From positions 1 to 29,238 of the forward strand of contig NW_022204761.1 in assembly GCF_008831285.2 (NCBI RefSeq): DNA of 29,238 bases, in the 5' to 3' direction. Under the pieces are notes generated by a model. That model searched no databases. It saw only the letters and a program-made list of their open reading frames with translations, and was not told the DNA's origin. Shown piece after piece: positions 1-7,291 of the stretch. Each line of letters starts with the position of its first letter. The stretch's first letter is position 1. The position numbers and the translations under genes were made by a program. The stretch is from Nymphaea colorata. Its lineage: Eukaryota > Streptophyta > Magnoliopsida > Nymphaeales > Nymphaeaceae.

Positions 1-86
1 CCAACCCCAACCCCAACCCCAACCCCAACCCCAACCCCAACCCCAACCCCAACCCCAACCCCAACCCCAACCCCAACCCCAACCCC
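1..86. repeat. 5' telomere, C4A2 repeats
   Basis: Uninterrupted CCCCAA repeats, about 14 copies, running directly into unique AT-rich sequence at position 87. This is the Tetrahymena/oligohymenophorean-type telomere. The matching G4T2 array at the other end shows that the window is a whole macronuclear chromosome. The first ATG with a good reading frame lies only 34 bp inside. Confidence 0.98.
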
Positions 87-120
87 TGCATTTTGTATGA
101 AAATTTAATTTGATATTATT

Positions 121-422
121 ATGCAGAACTAGAATATAGTGGAGAGTCCGCCACCCCTCAACACCCTCACGCCTCGTGAACTCCTCCGAGAGCAGCTAAT
201 TCTGTAGAAATTTTTAGGGCATTTGACCAACAACACGTTGCCGACGCTCCACGACGACAATGCGCTCAAAATAACCAGGATCCAAAATCGACTGCTGGAG
301 GAAAATATCGCAGCCTTTCGCGAGGGAAATACGAACAGTACCTTGCCAGCAAGATCGACGCCATCAAACGAGAAATGGGAGAAAAACAACGCTTCTCAGA
401 ACGACCGCCCTATCCTAACTGA
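121..422 (+). CDS. Small telomere-proximal protein, unknown function
   Basis: A reading frame of about 100 residues begins at ATG 121, 34 bp from the telomere, and stops at TGA 420-422. It contains two in-frame TAG codons (130 and 205). Around 324-329 (GGG AAA) the frame must gain one base. Before it the protein reads ..RLLEENIAAFREG, after it KYEQYLASKIDAIKREMGEK, and both halves look helical and coding. No family recognised. The gene converges on the minus-strand gene ending at 470. The lack of room for a 5' leader suggests a very short UTR. Existence of the gene is fairly sure, its function unknown. Confidence 0.5.
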
Positions 423-469
423 TGGCATCATTTTATGATAGATTATGGCCAAAATAGATGAGGAGGCAC

Positions 470-1619
470 TCAGAGCTCACCTGACTTCTTCCCCTTGCCT
501 TTCTTCCCCTTCTTCTTTGAGTCCTTAGCTTCGCCCTCTCTTTCTCCTCCTCGGCCTTCTGCTCCTCCTCAGCAGCCATCTTTCCTTCTCTTCCTCAACA
601 GCCTGCAGTATCTCTTCGGAGACGAGCTTGTTGATGCAATTCAGATTTTTGTGCAGTTCGTAGTTGAGTCTGGATTCTGCATTGAGCCAGTAATTTTCTC
701 CTTCGAAGAAGATGACGCCAAGTTCAGTAAGTTTGGGCCTCTCTCCATCTGAGTTCCTTCTCCCTTCTTGCACAAGTCCTTAAGGATGCGGTTGTCCTCC
801 TTGTCCAACTCATCCAAAGACCTATAACTCTATCCGAGGAAGGCCTCCTGGCTGAACTCCTCAATGTTGAGGCCCTTGAGGACCCCCTCAGCAGATCCAA
901 AGTATCGAAGAGGATGTCTGCAGTGTTTTCGCTCACTTTGAAGTTGCGCTCGATCGCTTCCTCAACTTCATGCTCCTCCATCTCTGGGAACTCGAACACC
1001 TTGAAGCCTGAGTTCTAAGTAGAAATGCAATTACGAGTTGCCTGCGCGAAGTGGTGACGATGAGGATTTTGGACTCTGGTTGCCCTACCTAATCTTCGAA
1101 ATCACGCTTTCGGGAATAAGTTCTCCGGTTTACGAGGTGACGATCCAGTCTCCTTCTCCCTGCTCCCACCCCAGCAGGTCGTCGAGCTGCACTCTTGCGG
1201 ACTTGGCCAGCTGGTAGATCACGTAGTTATCCTGTCCAACATCCTCGAGGAAGACAGTGCGACCATCGAGGACCAGTTTGTTGGCGAAATGTTCTGCGAA
1301 CTGGAACAGGCCGTCCTCCTTCTTCCCCCAGAGGATGCTCAGCTTGCTCTTCTTCAGCTGTTTGAGGAGCTTAGCGTGCCCGGGAGAGACATCGAAGGTG
1401 TCGTAGAGCAGATGGGATTGCCTAATGGACCTCCACTCCTCCGAAGTAAAATACAGCGAAAACAGCTCCCAAGATGGCTAGAAGCAAAAGCCAACGTAGC
1501 TTGCCTTTGCCCGATGGCGGAGGGAGCGAAGTGGGTGCAACTGCCTGCATAAGATATCGATATATACAAAATGCTATAATCATCAGCGTCAGAACGCCAC
1601 CCACCCATATCCCGCCCAT
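470..1619 (-). CDS. Membrane-anchored ATPase-like (degenerate P-loop) protein
   Basis: From ATG 1619 (complement) two hydrophobic segments follow closely (GGIWVGGVLTLMIIAFCIYRY and LRWLLLLAILGAVFA), then a soluble region with alternating strands and helices typical of an AAA/archaeal-type ATPase: LLKQLKKSKLSILWGKKEDG sits where a P-loop would be but lacks GK[ST], VFLEDVG resembles a Walker B strand, SKILIVTTSRRQL a sensor strand, and a late segment (LTELGVIFFEGENYWL) a winged helix. The tail is Lys-rich (KKKGKKGKGKKSGEL) and ends at TGA 470-472. Introns are placed at 1436-1454, 1089-1105 and 1015-1034; only the last (20 nt) is clear. Several one-base homopolymer gaps lie in the 3' third. An upstream ATG at 1716 could add residues. 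The ATPase assignment is inference from pattern, not a firm family match. Confidence 0.5.
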
Positions 1620-1716
1620 GAACTCCCGCCATGGCGTCAATCCTCTCCTTTGATTGGTGATCCCTCAGCTTTCCGACAGTATAGAAAAAACCAAGATAAA
1701 AAGTAGCACCTACCAT

Positions 1717-2453
1717 CTATAAACTTACAGGTCGGAAAAGTGAGAAGACAATGCATGTTGGGATGCTCTGAAGGGGATAATGCAACAAACGACCATATTA
1801 ATTTATAATGCTTAAAAATCAGAAGTTTTGTTCAGGATAAAAGGAGTGCAGCTTGATATAGCCATACCATTGATATTCGCTCCTCCTCCCTTTGAGTTCC
1901 TACAGACGGATTGATTTTGATTGAGAATTTTCGTTAGTGAGGGGCAGCAAGATGGAAGAACCTTTTTAACACTTTTCTTCTAACTCTTGTTCCTAGTCCC
2001 AAATAATGGTATTTGCGCTGCTCTGGTTGGGCCGGATTTCACGAACTATGGGCGTTGTTTTTGAAATACAGAAAATTATTTAGCCTCGCCGATCATATAA
2101 ATGGATTATAATATCAGTGAGGCACCAAATTTACCGATTCGAAGCCTAGGCAAGGACTGGCGGATCTCTATCACTTAGCTTTTTTAGATGGGATGCTAGG
2201 GGATTAGTCATATCGAATTGGATTACAGATTTTGATGTTTTTCCCCATCTTATTCCAACATTGAGAAGGAAAATGGGTTTCCAAGCTACTTTATCATTCA
2301 AACAATAATATCATAGCTTGGCATAGGTCTCATCAGTCCTTACTGATAATTCTACCAATATGAGTATAATGCGAATGGTATTTATTAGATTTAGGCTGGA
2401 TTAAATTGCAAATAATTTACTCTTTATAATAATTACTTGCACTCATATTCTGC
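1717..2453. other. Long intergenic region between divergent genes
   Basis: About 740 bp between the start of the minus-strand ATPase-like gene and the plus-strand protease-like gene at 2454. It is AT-rich with no convincing codon pattern, no tRNA-like cloverleaf and no repeats that I can see. One plus-strand frame from ATG 2008 is free of TGA, but its composition looks non-coding and it runs into the next gene out of frame. It probably holds the two divergent promoters. Confidence 0.6.
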
Positions 2454-3094
2454 ATGAAGACAGACCTCACTTACTTCTAGGAACTCATAGAAGAGGATAG
2501 CAAAGTGGAAGTCCTGTGCCAAACCGACTCCTAATTCAATTCAGTCGCCAATCAGTGCTCATGGTGCTCCACCCAGTTCGTCCTCAATAGGAAAGAGCTT
2601 CTGTAGCTATACGCACTGATAAGGCCAATTTGCAGATCTCTACAATAGTTGCATCGCAGTCGGCACAGAAATGAGAAGATAGCATGGCCAGCTGCCCTGT
2701 GGGAAAATGCAGATAACTAAGACATGCTCAGATTGACACTCGACGGCTTTCCCTAACCAAACTCACCTACAGCTAAAACGAAATCATCATGCTGCAGCTC
2801 GCACCATACATCCCTCCATTCGCACTGCAAGAGTTCAATGGACGCAAGCACACTCCTATTAGCGAGCTGAAGCTTCGCAAGGAGTGGGATTACGTGATGT
2901 TGGGTCGCCACGGACAGACCTTCACTGTGCTGCCCTATGGCGATAGCTATTTAGTGCTTGATTCGCATGTCCATTTCGTCGGAGTGATGACGGAGAAGAA
3001 CCTAACCACATACATAAAGATGGAGAGAAGCGGCGGCGCCTCATACGGATATCTATTTGTCACAATCGTGGGAGGCACAAACCAGCCAAAATGA
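2454..3094 (+). CDS. Papain-fold-like cysteine protease homologue
   Basis: The frame opens at ATG 2454 (MKTDLTYF, TAG, ELIEED) and closes at TGA 3092-3094. Two blocks suggest a cysteine-peptidase fold: FNSVANQCSWCS near residue 30, with a Cys in the right setting for a nucleophile, and near the C-terminus FTVLPYGDSYLVLDSHVHFVG, where Asp-Ser-His-x-His at the end of a strand resembles the catalytic His box of ubiquitin-directed peptidases. The middle (about 2605-2780) switches frame at least twice. FADLYNSCIAVGTEMRR and LRLTLDGFP read well in different frames, and a short intron near 2700-2722 is possible. Catalysis is inferred from motif order only; a non-proteolytic relative is possible. It lies upstream of the carrier gene on the same strand. 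Confidence 0.45.
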
Positions 3095-3218
3095 TGCTTT
3101 ATGCCATATTTGCGCAATAAAATGCAATTTTTTTTAAAGGTTCAGTAGGTCTATCAAAAATCCTTGTTTAAGACGGTTATAATGCTGGAGATGATATCTT
3201 AATTAATTGTTGGATAGA

Positions 3219-4083
3219 ATGACAACACCTCTTGAAGTGGCAAAGGACCTTTTCTGCGGCTGCATGAGCGGATGGGGGCAAGTGATCAGCATGTTGCCCT
3301 TCGAAAACATCAAGATCAAGGTTATTTCCAAGCCGGAAGAGTACAATCAGGGCTACATCCATGCCTTCAGAAAAACCATCCAGGAAGAAGGACTCTTGTC
3401 TCTCTATAAGGGCATGCTCTTCCCTCTTCTTGGAGTCGGCGCGCAAGTCTCGGTTCAGTTCGGCTTCGTGGAGAGTCTCAAGAAGCTTATGAAAACACGG
3501 TATGCGGACTCGGAAGGAAACCTTAACGCTATATACTCTTTCTATTCCGGTCTCATTTGTGGACTTCCCAGCGCACTCATCGTCGTAAGATTTCCTCTAC
3601 GAAGACCCCTCTCGACCACGCCCGCTTCAAAGTCACCCTCAACAAAGAAAAAGGAGTCGGATCAATCAAGATGGCGACCACCATTTTGCAGGAGCATGGC
3701 CTACGCAAGCTCTACCTAGGCTTCCTTCCAACAGTCATCAGGGAGTCCGTCGGTCTCGGATTCTATTTCGGCGTTTATGACTTAGTCATAAAGGAATTCA
3801 CCCACAAGGGACAAGTCAATCTTGCAGGATCACTCCTAGCCGGAGCTTGCGCAGGTATCGGTTTTTGGGCTTTCATCTATCCCGTCGATTACATCAAGAC
3901 CCTGCTCCAGGGCGATTCGCTGACTAAGCCGGTCTACCGTGGGTCGCTTCACTGCGCAGCTGAGGAGATGAAGAAGGGATATCAAGTGTTCTTCAGAGGT
4001 TTCGGAATCATGATGGCGAGGGCGTGTGTGGTTAACGCATTCGGTTTCCTCTGCTTCGAAGTCGGCAAAAAGATAGTTTATTG
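3219..4083 (+). CDS. Mitochondrial carrier family (SLC25) transporter
   Basis: About 280 residues forming three tandem repeats, as in all SLC25 inner-membrane carriers. Each repeat carries the Px[DE]xx[KR]-type signature: PFENIKIK near residue 28, PLDHARFKV after the intron, PVDYIKTLLQ in repeat three. EEGLLSLYKGMLFPLLG and EHGLRKLYLGFLPTVIRES are the usual [DE]Gxxx[YF][KR]G segments after each odd helix. A 20-nt intron, gtaagatttcctctacgaag (3585-3604), splits ALIV|TPLDHARFKV exactly before the second signature; removing it restores a perfect carrier sequence. The start is ATG 3219 and the stop TGA 4081-4083. There are no in-frame TAA or TAG and no homopolymer breaks. The substrate cannot be told from sequence alone; general features are like metabolite or amino-acid carriers. 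Confidence 0.9.
3585..3604 (+). other. 20-nt spliceosomal intron
   Basis: gtaagatttcctctacgaag. Its removal joins ..SALIV to TPLDHARFKV in a mitochondrial carrier, restoring the repeat-2 signature. It is one of at least eight introns of exactly 20 nt in the window. Confidence 0.92.
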
Positions 4084-4209
4084 ATTCATCCCCTTATTAT
4101 TCAAAGTAGCCCTCTCAGGGCCACTCCGGGAAGGCAGTCGATGGGATACAGACATCGGTATGAATGCAGGTCCAACTACAGCATATTCTATTTATATTCG
4201 AATTTATTC

Positions 4210-4767
4210 ATGGAAGAAAAGCCTGCACCCTACCCCAACCGAATCCAGATCAGTGAATTTGGAGTAACTTTTCTGCGTCAGCTGCCGCTCTAGCTGTCTT
4301 AGATGGAAGCACAGGCCGAACATGAGAAGGAAAATGTAAGTGTTTTGACTCCGGGCTACAGAAAAAGAGGCCAAGGAATCGATTTTCATGAATTTGCGCA
4401 TCACACGCAGAATACTATCCATAGGGAATTGAGCACCATATTGCGCGGAAAAGGAATAAACATGGAGATCGACTCGAGACGGAAGCAGCAGCTTCATCAT
4501 GATAATTGGGTCAATGAGCAGCGATTAATCAAACATAAATTAGCAGACGCGCACTCCCGTATCGAGCAGACCAAGTTCAGCGAGTACGACTGGCAGCGGG
4601 AGAGCCAGGCACTCAAGCTGTAGCGGGCTGAGATCCTGAGCCGGTGGGAAACCGCCCATCTCACTCGCGAAAAACGGCTCTTCAGCAAGCTGCGGAAGAT
4701 CAAGGAGCGAAAGTACCCCGGCAGGTCGGCGAGCTGCGCTGTTGGCCTTCGCAGCCTCCACCGCTGA
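4210..4767 (+). CDS. Charged coiled-coil protein, possibly ciliary
   Basis: An open frame from ATG 4210 (MEEKPAPYPNRIQISEFGV) to TGA 4765-4767, about 185 residues, with three in-frame TAG codons in acidic or heptad settings (LPL*LS*MEAQAEHEKEN; ALKL*RAEILSRWE). Residues from about 80 to 165 are a continuous charged helix rich in R, K, E, Q and H, of the kind seen in small axonemal (CFAP/MIP-like) proteins. No family signature recognised. ATG 4303 is an in-frame alternative start, but the upstream segment keeps coding character, so 4210 is preferred. The last 20 residues after KERKYPG lose coding quality, so a frame slip there may hide the true C-terminus. It converges on the secreted Lys-rich gene. 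Confidence 0.6.
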
Positions 4768-4829
4768 TAATCGTGGTTGTTTAAATTTATTTTTTCCAGA
4801 GAGTAGATCGAATCCAAATCCATATCTCA

Positions 4830-5107
4830 TCATTTTCCCTTCTTGGGGGCAGCCTTAGCGGGAGCCTTCTTGGGGGCGGGCTTCTTTTACTCGGCTTTCT
4901 TGGCGTCTTTCTTAGGCTTTGGCTTCTCATCCTCGTCGTCCTCATCGGCATCATCGTCAGCCTGCTTCTTGGTCTTCTTATCGGCCTTCTTGGGTTCGGG
5001 TTTCTTGGGGCGGCGACCTTCTTGGCAGCTCCTTTCTGTGCGGTGGCTGCGGAGAGGAGGGAGAAGAGGACAAGAACGACTACGAGAATCTTCTGGACGA
5101 GGCCCAT
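4830..5107 (-). CDS. Small secreted Lys/Ala/Pro-rich protein with acidic block
   Basis: About 91 residues. The start, ATG at 5107-5105, opens a textbook signal peptide (MGLVQKILVVVLVLFSLLSA, cleavage likely after ATA). The mature part is low complexity: KKxxPKK and PAPKKAPAKAAPKK repeats flank an acidic stretch of eleven Asp/Glu in about 15 residues (ADDDADEDDEDE). The stop is TGA 4832-4830. One C is missing in the CCCC run near 5010 (VAAP to KKPEPKK). An in-frame TAA sits in KKAE*KKPAPKK, where Lys fits perfectly. A secretory or mucocyst/lorica-type cargo, or a Ca- or polyanion-binding protein, is possible. Nothing identifies a family. Confidence 0.7.
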
Positions 5108-5286
5108 TTTTAAAATTATTATATCTTGAACAAACCACACACACACGTATATAACGCCCTCCCATCCGCCCTCATCCGATCTCATCTATAAAACTTCATA
5201 CAGTTTGGCCGGTGAAGAGATCTTTGGAAAGTAAGCATAAAGTTGAGTCTTTGATTCGAGTTAATAAATACTGAAAGCAGCAAATA

Positions 5287-5528
5287 TCACAGTTATTGAC
5301 GGTTGTTTGCTGGTGCTTTCGAATGACGTTTGACGATGACGCATTCCTGGTGGCCTACGTGAGGGCAAGACTACCTTTGATGAAGTCGATGCACTTCTCC
5401 TCGCTTTGGTGAAAACGCAGACACTTATCCTTGAGGCGTTTGGCAGCTCCGCAGCAGAAGCGCTTCTTAGGCACCTGCACGTCCAACTTGCACGCTCCCT
5501 GTACGCCTGCGCCCGACTAACTATCCAT
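5287..5528 (-). CDS. COX17: COX17-like copper chaperone (twin CX9C)
   Basis: About 73 residues from ATG 5528 to TGA 5289-5287. After removal of a 20-nt intron (5355-5374) the protein carries KRFCCGAAKRLKDKC..HQSEEKCIDFIKGHQEC: C-x9-C, nine residues, then C-x9-C, the CHCH helix-hairpin of COX17, which delivers copper to SCO1/COX11 in the mitochondrial intermembrane space. The second Cys of CC aligns with the first CX9C cysteine. Most COX17 proteins have CCxC, with the copper-binding pair two residues upstream, so this protein keeps a vicinal CC but shifted. It could be another CHCH family member (COX19/COX23 type), but the overall pattern and length favour COX17. Its ATG lies 9 bp from the ATG of the divergent neighbour. 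Confidence 0.7.
5355..5374 (-). other. 20-nt intron in the COX17-like gene
   Basis: On the minus strand it reads gtagtcttgccctcacgtag. Splicing joins DFIK-G-HQEC and completes the second C-x9-C. Unspliced, the final cysteine is lost. Confidence 0.9.
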
Positions 5529-5537
5529 ATATAATAA
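5529..5537. promoter_or_regulatory. 9-bp spacer between divergent start codons
   Basis: Only atataataa separates the ATG of the minus-strand COX17-like gene (5528-5526) from the ATG of the plus-strand membrane protein (5538). Promoter elements must overlap coding sequence, or leaders are essentially absent. Confidence 0.6.
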
Positions 5538-5972
5538 ATGGTGCTACTCGTGGCCAAGCTGGCATATCGGCCTATCTAGTCATGCTGGCGTACCTGCACT
5601 CCACCGAGACATCCTCCAGAAGACCTTCCACGAGACAGTCCAAGCAAATATCAATGGCCTCGCAGTCGACGAGAGGACCAAGGAGTTCCTGCGTCTCTAT
5701 CTCACCAACATCATCATCTTCAGCCTATTCACTCGGCACTGTGCGTTCTAAGTCGCAACATCCTCCCCAAAGTCATCTGTTCTGCCGGATTGGCCCTGTG
5801 GATCTACTTTAGCATCCCTCCCAATGCCATCATACCGCGATTTATGCTCAAAATAACAGAGGAAATTTGCATAATCGGTGGTCTTCTCTTGATTGCCGGT
5901 TCGGAGTATATCGAAGCTTCTCTTTTTTTGGAGCCTCCTCCAATCAATATGGAGAAGGAAAAGTAAAATTGA
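5538..5972 (+). CDS. Small ER membrane protein, SURF4/DoxX-like C-terminus
   Basis: About 135 residues, ATG 5538 to TGA 5970-5972. A 19-nt GT-AG intron (5590-5608) joins CWH to ILQKTFHETVQANINGL. A further frame gap near 5740 (HCA to VLSRNILPK) probably reflects one missing base. Three hydrophobic stretches follow: LRLYLTNIIIFSLF, VICSAGLALWIYFSI and ICIIGGLLLIAG. The last, with FMLK before it and INMEKEK after it, resembles the C-terminal end of SURF4 cargo receptors. The C-terminus fits a K-x-K-x-x ER-retrieval signal. The protein is only about half the length of SURF4, so the family call is tentative. It diverges from COX17 with 9 bp between the ATGs. Confidence 0.5.
5590..5608 (+). other. 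19-nt intron (or 20 nt with one base lost)
   Basis: gtacctgcactccaccgag. It is the only GT-AG segment that brings the ATG 5538 frame into the downstream frame ILQKTFHETVQ. Confidence 0.65.
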
Positions 5973-6086
5973 TGTAAATTATTCATAATTATTTGAAATC
6001 TTATCCAAAAAATGGTTCAGCTTTACCTTTGTTTGCATTTACGGATTGAAGGGTATGGTCTGTTTGCGAAGATGAGTAAAAATGTA

Positions 6087-6506
6087 TCACTTGTACTGCT
6101 TGCTGGTGACCCGCTATCTCATGCTCTCCATAAAGCTATTAAAGTCTTGCTTAGATAGCTCCTTCACGTTTTCGGTTCGACTTTGCTAGGTGAGTAAGTT
6201 CTTTCTCTTCCGTTACCTTCCCTTGTAAAGTTGTTCTGCGCTGTTCTTCCGCTCGGTTGTGTTCGGCTCTGTTTTGAGAGACTTTTGGAGCGGCTCCGAA
6301 GAGAGAGCCCGGATGCGACTCTGCCTCTGGAAGAATTGGGAAAGAAACTTGTCGTTTGATGGGTCGTAGGGCCGCATGCGGATGTTAACGCAACGCAGGT
6401 CGAACTCTTTGAGGGGACGGATGGCAGGCAGCGACTTTGCTGGTCGGATTTGGGGGAGACTCAATGGCAGCACCTGCTTGCTGCTTGCCTTCTCGCTCGG
6501 CTTCAT
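6087..6506 (-). CDS. Basic protein of unknown function
   Basis: A clean frame of 139 residues from ATG 6506 to TGA 6089-6087, with TAA once and TAG twice. With TAA=K and TAG=E the C-terminal third reads KGRKRKRKNLLTEQSRTEN and SFMESMRERVTSKQYK. The N-terminal half is Pro/Ser/Arg-rich with a well-formed central segment (EFDLRCVNIRMRPYDPSNDK). Very basic, no membrane segment, no recognised domain. It converges on the SURF4-like gene and diverges from the E2-like gene across 82 bp. A nuclear or cytoskeletal role is possible but unsupported. Confidence 0.65.
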
Positions 6507-6588
6507 GAATAAAATTATAGGGCGGATCGAGGCAGGACACGGAGAGCATCAGGTGGAATGCTTCTGCGATGGTTGGTTATAAGTATTG

Positions 6589-7198
6589 ATGGCGATAGAG
6601 CTAAGGCAGAAGAGATTGGCCAACGAGTACGACGAGATGCTGTAAGCCTTGGAGGAGGAGGACGAGGAGAAGGTGGAACCAGCCATCAGAGCTGTTCTGC
6701 TGGCGAGTAGCAACGACACAGAGGACCTGGATAGTGGATCGTCATCTTTGAAGGCAAGGAGTACACCAGTCTCGAAGGCGGCAACTACAAATTGAGAGTA
6801 AAAGCTGGCGAAAAATACCCCTATGAACCGCCTGAGGTGTGGGTATTGGACGGTTTTGAGCACTTCCACGTGTTGCAGGGGGAAAGGTATGCTACAAGTT
6901 GCTAAACAAGGAGAACTGGAAGCTAGGCTACTCAATACTCATCCTGGTCAACGGCATCATCAAGATGCTGCACTCCGACCCAGAAGTTTCAGACCCCGCG
7001 TCCACCACCCTCCCGCGCCTCATCGAAAAAGGAGAGAGCAAGTACCATCAGCCCAACCTCAAGGAGTACAATGCCTTCCTCAAAGGACAAGCCAAACGGT
7101 TCGCCCACAGATACGAGATGGACATTCGCAATTTCCGCAAAAAGCACGGTCTTAAGGACATCTAGTTCGAAGAGGAGGACAAGTTCAAGGACGATTGA
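6589..7198 (+). CDS. Ubiquitin-conjugating (E2) domain protein
   Basis: ATG 6589 opens a helix (ELRQKRLANEYDEMLKAL). The UBC core follows: L-D-E-W-IVIFEG (the E2 W..I.G strand), YTSLEGGNYKL, KYPYEPPEV, FEHFHV, GKVCYKLLNKENW with the candidate catalytic Cys, then the helix SILILVNGIIKML. A C-terminal extension of about 55 residues (..FAHRYEMDIRNFRKKHG..) ends acidic at TGA 7196-7198. The usual HPN motif reads HFH, so the Asn that stabilises the oxyanion is missing; together with the long tail this suggests a divergent E2 or a UEV-like protein that kept Cys. Single bases are missing at about 6731 (before TAG=E) and in the G run 6878-6882. Alternative 17-20-nt introns there would delete conserved strands. 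Confidence 0.75.
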
Positions 7199-7291
7199 TG
7201 CTGAAACACCTATCTAGGCATTTCTGCATAGGACCAATCCAACATGTTATTGATTTATGGTATGATGGTGTTAATGATCCAGAGATGGTGA

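Noticed and set aside
2008-2480. Plus-strand frame without TGA of about 155 codons
   Set aside because: With only one stop codon, such length is expected by chance fairly often. Codon bias is poor and AT-rich, and the end overlaps the start of the protease-like gene in another frame.
6734-6753. 20-nt GT-AG segment in the E2-like gene that would repair the frame
   Set aside because: Removing it deletes WIVIFEG, the conserved E2 strand. A single missing base before TAG explains the frame while keeping the motif.
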